Part shown: piece by piece, positions 8,593-19,915 of the stretch
How the letters are laid out: each line of letters opens with the position of its first letter
Position numbering within the stretch: position 1 is the first letter of the stretch
Made by a program: the position numbers and the translations under genes
NCBI RefSeq assembly: GCF_000336995.1
Contig: NZ_AOJI01000014.1
Coordinates: 28,253-92,252, forward strand
Direction: 5' to 3'
Origin: Halorubrum aidingense JCM 13560
GTDB lineage: Archaea; Halobacteriota; Halobacteria; Halobacteriales; Haloferacaceae
DNA length: 64,000 bases
The notes under the pieces: generated by a model
Database searches by the model: none
What the model was told of the DNA's origin: nothing
The model's input: only the letters and a program-made list of their open reading frames with translations

Positions 8593-9177
8593 CTAGCGTC
8601 CAGTGTCGTACTTGTACGTCGCCGACTCGGGGTCGATCCCGAAGTCCTCCGGCGACTCCGTCGCGTCCGGCTCACCGGCGTCCGCCGGCTCTGCATTTTT
8701 AAATGCCTCGCGGAAGCGTTCCGGCATCTCGAAGTCGTCGACGGCGAGTTCGAGGCCGACCACGCCGCCGCCGAGGAACTCGCGCTTCTCGGCGAGCCGG
8801 TCCGAGAGCGCCCCTGGGAGCTCGTCGGTGTCGACTTCGGCGAACCCGAACTGCCGCAGGTACTCCGGCTGGTCGGTGAGCACGTACACCGTTTCGAACC
8901 CGTCTGCGGCCGCGGTGTCGACGAGTCGCTCGACGACGTGGGCGCCGACGCCCCGCCCGCGCCACTCCGGAAGCACGCCGATCCCGGTGAGTTCGATCCG
9001 CTCCGTGTCGTCGTCCCGATGGAGTCGAAGCCGGCCGAAGCCCGCCCGATCGCCGGACTCCTGATCGACCGCGATCACGTAGTCTCGCGACCGGAACGCG
9101 ACGTCGTCAAGCCCCAACTGCTCGATCGCGTCCAGTAACCACGCCTCGTCACGGTTCTTGGCGTCGCGGACGTACAT
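8593..9177 (-). CDS. GNAT family N-acetyltransferase
   Basis: 194 residues from the ATG at 9177 (MYVRDAKNRDEAWLLDAI). The acetyl-CoA loop is clear: ELTGIGVLPEWRGRGVGAHVVERLVDTAA (R/QxxGxG) at about residues 68-96, followed by VYVLTDQPEYLRQFGF. It acetylates a small molecule or protein amine; the substrate is unknown. The C-terminal ~40 residues form a negatively charged tail (EPADAGEPDATESPEDF) typical of haloarchaeal extensions. Confidence 0.82.
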   Translation of the reverse strand: MYVRDAKNRDEAWLLDAIEQLGLDDVAFRSRDYVIAVDQESGDRAGFGRLRLHRDDDTERIELTGIGVLPEWRGRGVGAHVVERLVDTAAADGFETVYVLTDQPEYLRQFGFAEVDTDELPGALSDRLAEKREFLGGGVVGLELAVDDFEMPERFREAFKNAEPADAGEPDATESPEDFGIDPESATYKYDTGR

Positions 9178-9275
9178 GCTTCCATCTACGTGGGCGGGGG
9201 TAAAAGCCGTTCCCCGACCGACGAGTCGAGAGCGCCGGCGTGCCGCCGTCGCGTCGCGGCGCTCTCGGACCGGAA

Positions 9276-10010
9276 CTACTGATTCGCCGAGCGCGCGTCG
9301 AGCGCGACCGGAATCGATCGGGAGGCCACGTCCCCGGCGAACGCCTCGCCGTCGGCCGCGATCCCCTCGAAAGTGTCGTAGTGGATCGGGACGACCAGGT
9401 CCGGGTCCATCGCCTCCGCCAGCCCCGCGGCCGCGTGGCGGTCCGAGACGATTCCGCCCCCGCCGATGTTCGCGAGGAAGACGGAGACCTCCAGCTCTGC
9501 GAACCCGTCGAGCGCGTCGGAGTCGCCGGGCCAGAACGCGGTGCGGTCGCCGATCCCGAGGAGGAACCCGCAGCCGAGCCCCGGCGGGTGCGTCACCGAG
9601 CCGTCGGCGTCCGCGTTCGGTCCCTCGGGCTCGTTGTACGCCGCGACCGACCACACAGTCACTTCGCCGGCGGGCGTCTCGACGTCGACGCGCGCCTCGT
9701 CATCGACGCGGACCACGTCGTAGTCCGCCGCGAGCGACTCGATCGACTCCACGTCGCGGTCGATCCCGGCCGGGTCGACCGCCTCGTAGATCACCAGCGT
9801 CGCGTCCTCGGCGGCGACCGACCGGATCCCCTCGGGGTCGTAGTGGTGGTCGTGGGTGACGACGACGAGGTCGCCGTCGCGCGCCCAGTAGTCGTCGAGG
9901 ACGCCGTACCGGCCGGGATCGGTGTACGCGATCGGGCCGTCCTCGGCTTCCAGCCGCGCCGTCGCGTAGCCGAGCCACTCCACGGAGATGTCGTCGTATC
10001 GAACGGTCAT
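9276..10010 (-). CDS. MBL-fold metallo-hydrolase
   Basis: 244 residues. Beta-lactamase fold landmarks: ISVEWLGYATARLE, the metal motif THDHHYDPEGI at ~62 (HxHxxD variant), WPGDSDALDG (bridging Asp) at ~160 and VPIHYDTFEG (late His) at ~210. This pattern matches the UPF0173/RomA-like group of cytoplasmic hydrolases; the substrate is unknown. The start at 10010 places MTVRYDDISVEWLG at the first beta strand. Confidence 0.8.
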   Translation of the reverse strand: MTVRYDDISVEWLGYATARLEAEDGPIAYTDPGRYGVLDDYWARDGDLVVVTHDHHYDPEGIRSVAAEDATLVIYEAVDPAGIDRDVESIESLAADYDVVRVDDEARVDVETPAGEVTVWSVAAYNEPEGPNADADGSVTHPPGLGCGFLLGIGDRTAFWPGDSDALDGFAELEVSVFLANIGGGGIVSDRHAAAGLAEAMDPDLVVPIHYDTFEGIAADGEAFAGDVASRSIPVALDARSANQ

Positions 10011-10082
10011 ACCCCTCGGTCCGACCGCTCGGCCCTTGAGGATGACTATCGCCGGCGCCCCGTCCCCGCCTTCGGCCCCGTT

Positions 10083-12023
<1,941 letters not shown>

Positions 12024-12139
12024 GCCTCGGATGGGCCAGCGCCCGTCAAAAACGCCCCGGTACGGACGGCCGTGTCCGAGGTTCTCACGGCGCCGATCGG
12101 CCGATGGCCTTTTTACGGGGCCGAACCGTCGACCGTCGC

Positions 12140-13708
12140 ATGAGCACCGATTCCGCCCTCGCGGACGGCGTTCGCGAGGCGCTCGCCGTCGACCCCGACG
12201 AGTTCGCCGCCCGGGCCGAAGCAGAGGCGGAGATCGTCAAACAGGCGCTGCGCGACGGCGCCTTCGACAACCACCAGTCGATCGTCGGCTTCGAGTACGA
12301 GTTCTACGCGGTCGCCGACGGCCGGTGGAGCGAGGAGTCGCGGGCGGGCGACTACGCCCTGATGCGCGTCCCGCGGCGGCTCTTGGAGCTGATGGGCTTC
12401 GAGAAGGAGCTCGGCTTACACAACGCCGAGATGTCGACGAGCCCGCAGCCGCTCTCGGACCACGGGCTCCGGGCGCAGCTCGCGGAGGTCCGGGCGCGCT
12501 TGGAGGCCGCCGAGAACACCGCGGGCGTCGAGGGGATGCGGCTCGTCTCCGACGCGCTGTGGACGATCCCACCGGCCGGCGAGTCGGCCCGCGAGTACCT
12601 CACCGACAGCGTCGACATCGACGGGGTGACCGTGGCAACCAACATGAGCGACGCGGTGCGGTACCACGCGATGGCGAACACGGGCAGCGACGAGAGCCGG
12701 GGCACCGCCGTCGAGGCGCCCGGGGTGTCGCTGTCGGCGGACACGGTGATGCCGGAGAGCCTCATCACCTCGATTCAGCCGCACTACCAGGTCGCGCAGG
12801 CGGAGACGCTCCCGCGACACTTCCGGTACGCCCTCCGGATCGCGGGGCCGCTGCTGGCGCTCGGCGTCAACGCCCCCTTCTTCCCGCCCGAACTGTACGA
12901 CGACGACTGGGACGGCGAGCGCGTTCTCGCCGAGGGCGCGGCCGAGAACCGGGTTCACGTCTTCGAGTCCGTGCTCAACGCCCGGACCGACAAGGACAAA
13001 GTCCGGTTCCCTCGGGAGTTCCACGACGTCGAGACCGCGGTCGACCGGATCGTCGCCGACGAGACGCTGATCCCGATGCCGGAGCCCGACGGCACCGACC
13101 GGTTCGACGACGCCTTCGCGACGTTCCGGACGAAACACGGCAGCTACTGGCGGTGGGTCCGGCCCGTCTTCGAGGGCGCGAGCCGGTCGAGCGCGAACGC
13201 CCGGATCGAGTTCCGGCCCATCCCGGCGCAGCCGACCGTCCGCGACTCCATCGCCTTTCAGGCGGCGTTCGCCGGGCTGATGCAGGCGCTCCCGCAGCGC
13301 GAGCACCCCGTCATCGGGCTCGACTGGGAGACCGCCCGCGACAACTTCTACGCCGCCGTCGCCGACGGCCTCGACGCCGACATCGAGTGGGTGGGGCTCG
13401 ACGGAGAGCGGACGACAGACACCGACGCCCTCTACGACGACCTCCTCGACCACGCCGAGGCCGGACTTCGGACCGCCGGTTGCCCCGAGGAGGAGGCGGC
13501 GTCGTGGCTCGCGCCGCTCCGCTGGCGCGTCGCCAACCGCACCACGCCCGCGAGTTGGAAGCGCGACCGGGTCCGCGAGCGGCTCGACGCCGGCGACGAC
13601 TTCGGGACCGCCGTGGTCGAGACTCAGCGCGAGTACATCGACCGGCAGTCGGAGACGCTGATCGAAGGCGGGTTCTCGGCGTGGACGGACAGCGGCGAGG
13701 CGGAGTAA
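12140..13708 (+). CDS. GCS2-like glutamate-cysteine ligase superfamily protein
   Basis: 522 residues from the ATG at 12140. Resemblance to glutamate-cysteine ligase family 2 comes from SIVGFEYEFYAV (~46; family GxExEF), LGLHNAEMSTSPQPLSDHGLRAQLAEVRARLEAAE (~92-126) and SSANARIEFRPIPAQPTVRDSIAFQAAFAGLMQAL (~350). The family forms gamma-glutamyl amide bonds with ATP, as in the gamma-glutamylcysteine thiol of haloarchaea. It is longer than the ~360-residue haloarchaeal GshA, so it may act on another acceptor. Divergent from lig, with a CTTTTTACG promoter element 26-34 bases upstream. Confidence 0.6.
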   Translation: MSTDSALADGVREALAVDPDEFAARAEAEAEIVKQALRDGAFDNHQSIVGFEYEFYAVADGRWSEESRAGDYALMRVPRRLLELMGFEKELGLHNAEMSTSPQPLSDHGLRAQLAEVRARLEAAENTAGVEGMRLVSDALWTIPPAGESAREYLTDSVDIDGVTVATNMSDAVRYHAMANTGSDESRGTAVEAPGVSLSADTVMPESLITSIQPHYQVAQAETLPRHFRYALRIAGPLLALGVNAPFFPPELYDDDWDGERVLAEGAAENRVHVFESVLNARTDKDKVRFPREFHDVETAVDRIVADETLIPMPEPDGTDRFDDAFATFRTKHGSYWRWVRPVFEGASRSSANARIEFRPIPAQPTVRDSIAFQAAFAGLMQALPQREHPVIGLDWETARDNFYAAVADGLDADIEWVGLDGERTTDTDALYDDLLDHAEAGLRTAGCPEEEAASWLAPLRWRVANRTTPASWKRDRVRERLDAGDDFGTAVVETQREYIDRQSETLIEGGFSAWTDSGEAE

Positions 13709-13800
13709 CGGTTTATAAATCGACACCCGAGAACCAATCGACCCGACCAAATCAATCAACCCTACCGAATCGACCGACCCAACCCGATCGATCCGGCGCG

Positions 13801-13961
13801 TCCCGGTGAGCGGCCCCACGGGCCGCGAACCGACGGCGCGAGGGAGGCGACGGTTCGGCGCGGCTCTGCCCGCGCCGAGCCGTCCGCCGAGGCTGGGGAG
13901 GCGCGAGGTGCGGGGGCGGTGCCGTCGGAGCGAGACTCGAAGGAGCAGCCTCACTGTCGGG
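13801..13961 (-). repeat. dispersed repeat, copy A (core plus hairpin)
   Basis: A 26-base core at 13888-13913 read on the minus strand matches 57527-57552 at 25 of 26 positions (ACCTCGCGCCTCCCCAGC against ACCTCACGCCTCCCCAGC inside it). In both copies a hairpin follows (here arms at 13850-13883, ~14 bp with one mismatch) and then CTCCCTCGCGC. Hairpin arms differ in sequence between copies but the layout is kept, as in a mobile or gene-converted non-coding element. It occupies the space between the GCS2-like gene and the SRP RNA; 13709-13800 holds no gene. Confidence 0.7.
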
Positions 13962-14039
13962 GGGTTTGGAACTACTCGTTGAGCCACCCGTCCTGCGACC
14001 GAGCCGCATCGCCGCCGCTCACGGTTTAAAAACGCGTAT

Positions 14040-14352
14040 GAATGGCGGACAGGCGGGATTGCCCGGCGTTCCGGCACGGGGTATCCCGGTTGCCTTCTCC
14101 ACCCCGCGACCCGACGAGCGACGGGCGTTCGGCGGTGGGCTGCTCGCTTCCGCGCCTGACCCGTTGTCGCCGACGAACCGCGACGGACCGCTCCTGCGAG
14201 CGGGCGCCACGGACCGCTGTCCCCGGCGGACGAGGCTTCCACGTTGGCTCTCGGGGCCCGCGCCGGTCTGACCGGACGCGCCCGCTGTTCGGTCCCCGCT
14301 AAAGACTACCTCACGGGTGACGAGCGGGGCCTAACCGCCCGACCTAGTCCAC
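14040..14352 (-). ncRNA. ffs: signal recognition particle RNA (7S RNA)
   Basis: Minus-strand sequence carries the SRP helix 8 signature at 14137-14162: a stem GGGTCAGG/CAGCCC around the loop CGGAAGCGAGCAG. The 5' region GGTCGGGCGGTTAGGCC with GAGGTAGTCTTTAGCGGGG is the archaeal helix 3/4 domain. The 5' GTGGACTAGGTCGGG and 3' CCCGCCTGTCCGCC ends pair to form helix 1. A TATA box sits at 14373-14378 and a T5 run at 14028-14032 ends transcription. The RNA scaffolds SRP19 and Ffh/SRP54 for co-translational targeting. Ends are accurate to about 10 bases. Confidence 0.9.
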
Positions 14353-14372
14353 TTCCGACTACACGGGTGCAC

Positions 14373-14378
14373 CTTAAG
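14373..14378 (-). promoter_or_regulatory. TATA box of the SRP RNA
   Basis: CTTAAG on the minus strand (within CCCTTAAGGTG) lies 24-27 bases before the predicted RNA 5' end at about 14352. Confidence 0.6.
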
Positions 14379-14429
14379 GGCCTTTCGTTCGCGGGAGCGA
14401 CGCCCCGGACCGCACGGACCCGACACCGC

Positions 14430-14843
14430 CTACGCCAACAGCTCGCGGGCGTACACCGCGGCCGACGCGGGGATCGAGAGGGAGACCGCCACGACCGCCT
14501 GCGCGTGCTGTTCCAGCCAGCGGAACTCGGCGAACATCGTCGTCGGCTCGATCGCGACCGCCCACGCCGCCGCGCTCGCGGTCGTCGCGACGCCGAGCAT
14601 CACCGCGACGCCGGCGAGCGTGCCCGGATCGAGGTTCCCGCGCTCGACCGACCCGATCACGACCGCGCTCACCAGCGCGAACAGCGCGACCGCGCCGGCG
14701 CCGAACGCGCCGGCGGCGTAGTAGGCGGCCAGCTGCGTGGCGTAGTCCGCCCCCGAAACAATCGCGTACGGCGCGGCGAGCACGATCACGGTGGCGACGG
14801 CGCCGACGATTCCCGCCCGGCGCGAGACCTCGCGGAGGTTCAT
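14430..14843 (-). CDS. four-TM membrane protein, unknown function
   Basis: 137 residues from the ATG at 14843 (MNLREVSRRAG); an upstream in-frame start would add only seven residues. Four hydrophobic segments are visible: VGAVATVIVLAAPYAIV, YYAAGAFGAGAVALFALVSAVV, LAGVAVMLGVATTASAAAWAVA and AVVAVSLSIPASAAVYA. No motif gives a function. It is upstream of, and co-oriented with, the SRP RNA. Confidence 0.6.
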   Translation of the reverse strand: MNLREVSRRAGIVGAVATVIVLAAPYAIVSGADYATQLAAYYAAGAFGAGAVALFALVSAVVIGSVERGNLDPGTLAGVAVMLGVATTASAAAWAVAIEPTTMFAEFRWLEQHAQAVVAVSLSIPASAAVYARELLA

Positions 14844-14980
14844 GCGCACCTGTCGGGCCGGCACCGCGGTAAAAGGTCCGGATCGCTATCGAGGGACGGC
14901 GGACGGACCGGCGGCTGGACCGGTGGCCGATCCGGCGCCCCGCCCCGTACCGTTTTGGGCCATGGGCGCGGAGTGGGGGT

Positions 14981-15439
14981 ATGAGCCTCGACGTCGAGCC
15001 GCCGGAGCCGCCAGAACTCGCCGCCGTCGATCCGAACGAGTACGAGGACGCCGAGGTCGCCGGCGGGGAGTACCGCCGCGACGAACTGGAAGCGTTCCTC
15101 CGCGAGGGCGCGTGGGCGGAGGCGTTCGACGAGTGGGCCGCCGCGAGCGACATGGACGAGGAAGACTGGCAGATCGCCCTCGATCTCGATCTCGTCTCCC
15201 GGTTCGACTTCTTCTGGGACGACTTCGCCGACCGGGTCGGCTACCACGCCCCCGGATTACCGGAGGACTGGAAGGAGCGAGACCTGCACCCCGACCTCGA
15301 CTCGTGGGGGACCGTCTCCGCGATCAACGCCGGGCTCACGGAGCTGGGCCAGATCGTCTGCGAGACGCTGAAAGCGGAGTACATCGACTGGGAAGCCGAG
15401 TTCGAGGCGCCCGACGACCTACCCGACTTCGAGGCGTAG
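14981..15439 (+). CDS. acidic cytoplasmic protein, unknown function
   Basis: 152 residues, strongly acidic, no membrane segment and no Cys-based motif. It begins MSLDVEPPEPPELAAVDPNEY and contains EAWAAASDMDEEDWQIALDLDLVSRFDFFWDDF-like helical sequence (~50-85). No family recognised. Codon use matches its neighbours. Divergent from the membrane protein at 14430-14843; convergent with the aldo/keto reductase 27 bases away. Confidence 0.55.
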   Translation: MSLDVEPPEPPELAAVDPNEYEDAEVAGGEYRRDELEAFLREGAWAEAFDEWAAASDMDEEDWQIALDLDLVSRFDFFWDDFADRVGYHAPGLPEDWKERDLHPDLDSWGTVSAINAGLTELGQIVCETLKAEYIDWEAEFEAPDDLPDFEA

Positions 15440-15466
15440 CGCGGCTCGGACAGCGTTTTTCGCGTT

Positions 15467-16492
15467 CTAGTGCCCCCAGAGGGTCCCGTCCGGGCCGTAC
15501 CGCGCGTCCATGATCCGGTCCCACTGGTCGTCGGACAGGTCGATCTCGGTCGCAGCGACGTTCTCGGCGAGCTGGTCGGTCGTGCGCGCGCCGACGATGG
15601 GGACGCAGGTGAACTCGTCCCAGTCGGTCAGCCAGCGGAGCGCCACCTGCGCCGGCGTGGCGTCGAGTTCGTCGGCGACCGCACGGACCGCGTCGAGCAC
15701 CTTCCACCCGCGCTCGGAGAGGTAGAAGCGTTCGAAGCGGTCGTCGAAGCTGGCGCGCGACCCGTCGGGCGCGATCACCGCCTCGGGGTCGTCCGGGTCG
15801 GCGCGCTCGTACTTCCCGGTGAGGAAGCCGCCCGCGAGCGGGGAGTACGGACAGACGGCGATGTCCTGGTCGACACAGACGTCGAGGTACTCCTTGACGT
15901 CCTCGTAGTAGCCGGCGTGGTGGAGCGGCTGTACCACGTCGAAGCGCGCGTAGTCGTCGGCGTCGGCGGTCCACAGCGCCTTCGTCAGCTGCCACGCGGC
16001 CATCGTGGACGCGCCGAGATAGTGTACCGTCCCCTCCGAGACCAGCTCGTCGAGGACGCGCATCGTCTCCCCGATGGGCGTCTCCTCGTCCCAGCGGTGG
16101 ATGTAATAGATGTCGAGGTAGTCGGTGTCGAGCCGATCGAGTGTCCCCTCGACCTGCGCCCGAATGTGCTTGCGTCCGAGCCCAGAGTCGTTCGGACCGG
16201 GCTCGCCGCGCCCGTCGAACGGGAAGTACACCTTCGAGGCGATCACGTAGTCCTCGCGCTCGCGCTCGTCGAGCCACTCGCCGATGTACTCCTCGCTCGT
16301 CCCGTTCGGCGTCCCGTACACGTTGGCGGTGTCGATGAAGTTGATCCCGTGGTCGGCCGCCGCGTCGAGGAGTTCGTGCGCCTCCTCGCGACCCGTCTCG
16401 ACGACGCCGTTCGTCTCCCGCCCGAAGCGCCACGTCCCGAAGCAGAGCTCGGAGACGCTGAGTCCCGTGTTGCCGAGCCGTCGGTAGTCCAT
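15467..16492 (-). CDS. aldo/keto reductase
   Basis: 341 residues from the ATG at 16492 (MDYRRLGNTGLSVSELCFGTW). The catalytic tetrad is readable: Asp and Tyr in INFIDTANVYGTPNG, Lys in DYVIASKVYF and His in LDIYYIHRWDEE. Late NADPH-binding residues IVGARTTDQLAENV are present. It reduces carbonyls or oxidises alcohols with NADP(H). The sequence resembles the general stress protein / voltage-channel-beta-like subgroup; the substrate is unknown. Confidence 0.88.
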   Translation of the reverse strand: MDYRRLGNTGLSVSELCFGTWRFGRETNGVVETGREEAHELLDAAADHGINFIDTANVYGTPNGTSEEYIGEWLDEREREDYVIASKVYFPFDGRGEPGPNDSGLGRKHIRAQVEGTLDRLDTDYLDIYYIHRWDEETPIGETMRVLDELVSEGTVHYLGASTMAAWQLTKALWTADADDYARFDVVQPLHHAGYYEDVKEYLDVCVDQDIAVCPYSPLAGGFLTGKYERADPDDPEAVIAPDGSRASFDDRFERFYLSERGWKVLDAVRAVADELDATPAQVALRWLTDWDEFTCVPIVGARTTDQLAENVAATEIDLSDDQWDRIMDARYGPDGTLWGH

Positions 16493-16628
16493 ACTCGCAC
16501 GTCGCGGCCGCGATTTATAAAGCGTGGCGGCAGCGACGAGCGGCATGGCGGCAGCGAGTAGGTCGCCGCTGAGACGGCGGCAACGCCGAGTCCGCCGTAT
16601 TCAAATACGCGCGCGAAGACCAACGGAT

Positions 16629-19600
16629 ATGGACGATATCGACGACCAGTACACGCCCGCGGACGTCGAGTCCGGGGTCGACGAGTACTGGGACGAGACG
16701 AACGCCTACGAGGCGGCGACGGAGGCGCACGCCGACGACCCGCCGTTCTTCTTCGTGGACGGGCCGCCGTACACCTCCGGGCAGATGCACCTCGGCACGG
16801 CGTGGAACAAGACGCTGAAAGACGCCGTCATCCGCCACAAGCGGATGACCGGCCACCGCGTCACCGACCGCCCGGGCTACGACATGCACGGACTCCCGAT
16901 CGAGGTGAAAGTCGAGGAGGAACTCGGCTTCGAGAACAAACGCGACATCGAAGAGTACGGCATGGAGCCGTTCATCGAGAAGTGCAAGGAGTTCGCGGTC
17001 ACCAACCGCGCGGCGATGGACGAGGACTTCAAATCCATCGGCGTGTGGATGGACTGGGACGACCCCTACGAGACGATCGATCCCGAGTACATGGAGGCCG
17101 CGTGGTGGGCGTTCTCGAACGTCGCCGACAACGGGCTCGTCGAGCAGGGCAAACGCTCCATCTCGCAGTGCCCCCGGTGTGAGACCGGCCTCGCCAACAA
17201 CGAGGTCGAGTACGAGCACGTCGAGGACCCTTCCATCTACGTGAAGTTCCCGCTCGCGGACCGCGAGGGAAGCCTCGTCATCTGGACGACGACGCCGTGG
17301 ACCGTGCCGGCCAACACCTTCGTCGCGGTGGACGAGGAGCTCACCTACAACGCCGTCCGCGCCGAGAAGGACGGCGAAGCGGAGGTGCTCTACGTCGCCG
17401 CCGACTGCGTCGAGGACGTCCTCCAAGAGGGCCGCTACGACGACTACGAGATCGAAGCGGAGCTCACCGGCGCCGACCTCGTCGGCTGGGAATACGACCA
17501 TCCGCTCGCCGACCACGTCGCGGAGTACCCCGACTTCGAGGGCGCCGGCCGGGTGTACGCCGCCGACTACGTCGAGGCCGACCGCACCGGGCTCGTCCAC
17601 TCCGCGCCGGGCCACGGGGAAGAGGACTTCCACCGGGGCACCGAGCTCGGACTCGACATCTACTGTCCCGTCGCACCGAACGGAGAGTTCACCGACGCGG
17701 CCGGCGCGTACGCCGGCCAGTTCGTCCGCGACGCCAACGACGAGATCATCGACGACCTGGTCGCCGACGGACACATGCTCGCACACGGTACGGTGAACCA
17801 CAGCTACGGCCACTGCTGGCGCTGTGACACGGGAATCATCCAGCTCGTCACCGACCAGTGGTTCATCTCGATCACGGACGTCAAAGACGATCTCCTCGAG
17901 AACATGGAGACGTCCGAGTGGCACCCGCAGTGGGCGCGCGATAACCGATTCCGCGACTTCATCGCGGACGCGCCGGACTGGAACGTCTCCCGGCAGCGCT
18001 ACTGGGGCATTCCGATCCCGATCTGGGTGCCGGAAGACGCCGATTCCGGAGCCCTCGACGAGGACATGATCGTTATCGGTACCCGCGAGGAGCTCGCCGA
18101 GCGCGTCGAAGAGGACGTCGACCCCGAGTCTATCGATCTCCACCGTCCCTCGGTCGACGACCTGACGATCGTCGAGGACGGTACCACGTACCGCCGCGTG
18201 GAAGACGTCTTCGACGTCTGGCTCGACTCTTCCGTCGCCAGCTGGGGCACCCTCGGGTACCCGACGAACGAAGCCGCACACGACGAGCTGTGGCCCGCTG
18301 ACCTGATCATCGAGGCGCACGACCAGACCCGCGGCTGGTTCTGGTCCCAGCTCGGTATGGGGACCGCCGCAGTCGGCGAGATCCCCTACGAGGAGGTGCT
18401 CATGCACGGGTTCGCGAACGACGAGAACGGCCGCAAGATGTCGAAATCCGTCGGCAACATCGTCACGCCCGAGGAGGCGATCGACCGCGCCGGCCGCGAC
18501 CCGCTCCGCACCTACCTGCTCAGCCACGACCAGCAGGGCGTCGACCTCGCGTTCGAGTGGGACGGCCTCGGAGAGATTCAGGGGAAGCTCAACATCCTCT
18601 GGAACGTCTTCCGCTTCCCGCTCGAATACATGGACCTCGACGGCTACGACCCGGCCGACGCCGACCTCGACGACGGCGAACTTGAACTCGTCGACGAGTG
18701 GGTGCTCTCTCGACTCCAGTCGGTCGAGACCGAAGTGACCGAGGCGTGGGACGACTACCGCGTCAGCGACGCCGTCAACGCCGTCATCGAATTCGTCACG
18801 CAGGACGTCTCCCGGTTCTACGTGAAGGCCGTCCGCGATCGGATGTGGGAAGAGGCCGACTCTCCCTCGAAGCGCGGCGCCTACGCGACGCTCGCGACCG
18901 TCCTCGACGAGGTGATCCGGCTGCTCGCGCCGATCGCACCGTATCTCACCGAGCGGATGTACCAGACGCTCGACGGCTCGGCGACGACCGTTCATCAGCT
19001 CGGCTACCCCGAGCCCGACGACGAGCTCCACGATCCGACCCTCGAACGCGACATCGCCGTCCTCCGTAACGTCGAGGAGGCCGCCGCAAACGCCCGTCAG
19101 CAGGCCGGCCGCAAGCTCCGCTGGCCCGTGCCGCGCGTCGTCGTCGAGAGCGACGACGAGACCGTGTCGGCCGCCGTCGACCGGCTCTCCGATCTGATCG
19201 CCGACCGCGTCAACGCTCGCGAGGTGATCGTCACCGACGCGTTCGACGAACTCGTCGAGACGGCGGAACCCGAGATGTCGGCTATCGGCCCCGCCTTCGG
19301 CGCGGACGCCCAGAAGGTGATGGACGCCGTGCAGGGTGCGACCCGCGAGGCCGTCGAGGGGGGCGAACTGACCGTCGACGGCGACGCGATCGATCTCGAC
19401 GACGAGATGGTCGAGTACGTCGCCGAACCGCCCGAACACGTCTCCGGGGTCGACTTCGAGGGCGGAACCGTTTACGTCGACACCTCGCTGACCCCCGAGA
19501 TCGAATCGGAGGGATACGCTCGCGACGTGATCCGGCGGATTCAGGAGATGCGCAAGGAGCTCGATCTCGACGTCGAAGCGCGGATCCGCGTCGGCGTCGC

Positions 19601-19781
19601 GGTCGACGACGACCGCGTCGAGGGCTTCGTCACCGAGCACGCCGACCTGATCGCCGGCGAGGTGCGCGCGGACGCGTGGCTCGACGATCCGGCTGACGCC
19701 GCGGACGCGGACGGCGGGCTCGTCGAGGAGTGGGACGTCGAAGCCGTCGTCGTCACGATCGGGATCGAACCGGTCGCGTAG
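16629..19781 (+). CDS. ileS: isoleucyl-tRNA synthetase
   Basis: 1050 residues from the ATG at 16629 (MDDIDDQYTPADVESGVDEYW). Class I signatures: GPPYTSGQMHLGTAWNK (HIGH equivalent HLGT) at ~45 and KMSKSVGNIV at ~605. The CP1 editing domain holds WTTTPWTVPANT. Zinc-type Cys pairs CPRCETG and CWRCDTG are visible. It charges tRNA-Ile with isoleucine and edits valine. A TATA-like TTCAAATAC at ~16599 supports a leaderless start. A 1041-residue open frame on the opposite strand is a codon-bias shadow. Confidence 0.97.
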   Translation: MDDIDDQYTPADVESGVDEYWDETNAYEAATEAHADDPPFFFVDGPPYTSGQMHLGTAWNKTLKDAVIRHKRMTGHRVTDRPGYDMHGLPIEVKVEEELGFENKRDIEEYGMEPFIEKCKEFAVTNRAAMDEDFKSIGVWMDWDDPYETIDPEYMEAAWWAFSNVADNGLVEQGKRSISQCPRCETGLANNEVEYEHVEDPSIYVKFPLADREGSLVIWTTTPWTVPANTFVAVDEELTYNAVRAEKDGEAEVLYVAADCVEDVLQEGRYDDYEIEAELTGADLVGWEYDHPLADHVAEYPDFEGAGRVYAADYVEADRTGLVHSAPGHGEEDFHRGTELGLDIYCPVAPNGEFTDAAGAYAGQFVRDANDEIIDDLVADGHMLAHGTVNHSYGHCWRCDTGIIQLVTDQWFISITDVKDDLLENMETSEWHPQWARDNRFRDFIADAPDWNVSRQRYWGIPIPIWVPEDADSGALDEDMIVIGTREELAERVEEDVDPESIDLHRPSVDDLTIVEDGTTYRRVEDVFDVWLDSSVASWGTLGYPTNEAAHDELWPADLIIEAHDQTRGWFWSQLGMGTAAVGEIPYEEVLMHGFANDENGRKMSKSVGNIVTPEEAIDRAGRDPLRTYLLSHDQQGVDLAFEWDGLGEIQGKLNILWNVFRFPLEYMDLDGYDPADADLDDGELELVDEWVLSRLQSVETEVTEAWDDYRVSDAVNAVIEFVTQDVSRFYVKAVRDRMWEEADSPSKRGAYATLATVLDEVIRLLAPIAPYLTERMYQTLDGSATTVHQLGYPEPDDELHDPTLERDIAVLRNVEEAAANARQQAGRKLRWPVPRVVVESDDETVSAAVDRLSDLIADRVNAREVIVTDAFDELVETAEPEMSAIGPAFGADAQKVMDAVQGATREAVEGGELTVDGDAIDLDDEMVEYVAEPPEHVSGVDFEGGTVYVDTSLTPEIESEGYARDVIRRIQEMRKELDLDVEARIRVGVAVDDDRVEGFVTEHADLIAGEVRADAWLDDPADAADADGGLVEEWDVEAVVVTIGIEPVA

Positions 19782-19915
19782 TCGACCGTCGCCGCGGCGG
19801 GACCCGGAATCGAGGGTCGCGCATCCGGACGTCTCGATCTGTTTGTGATCCTGTCTCCTGTGGTATCAATTCACAACCCGAAACCTATAGGTGACTTCTT
19901 TACCCACGGTCGAAC

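Noticed and set aside
7141..9138. 665-residue plus-strand open frame over cdd, acyltransferase and GNAT genes
   Set aside because: Arg/Asp/Glu-rich low-information translation covering three recognisable minus-strand genes.
16515..19640. 1041-residue open frame antisense to ileS
   Set aside because: High-GC codon bias opens the opposite strand; the translation is Val/Arg/Gly-rich with no motif, while the plus strand encodes a full IleS.
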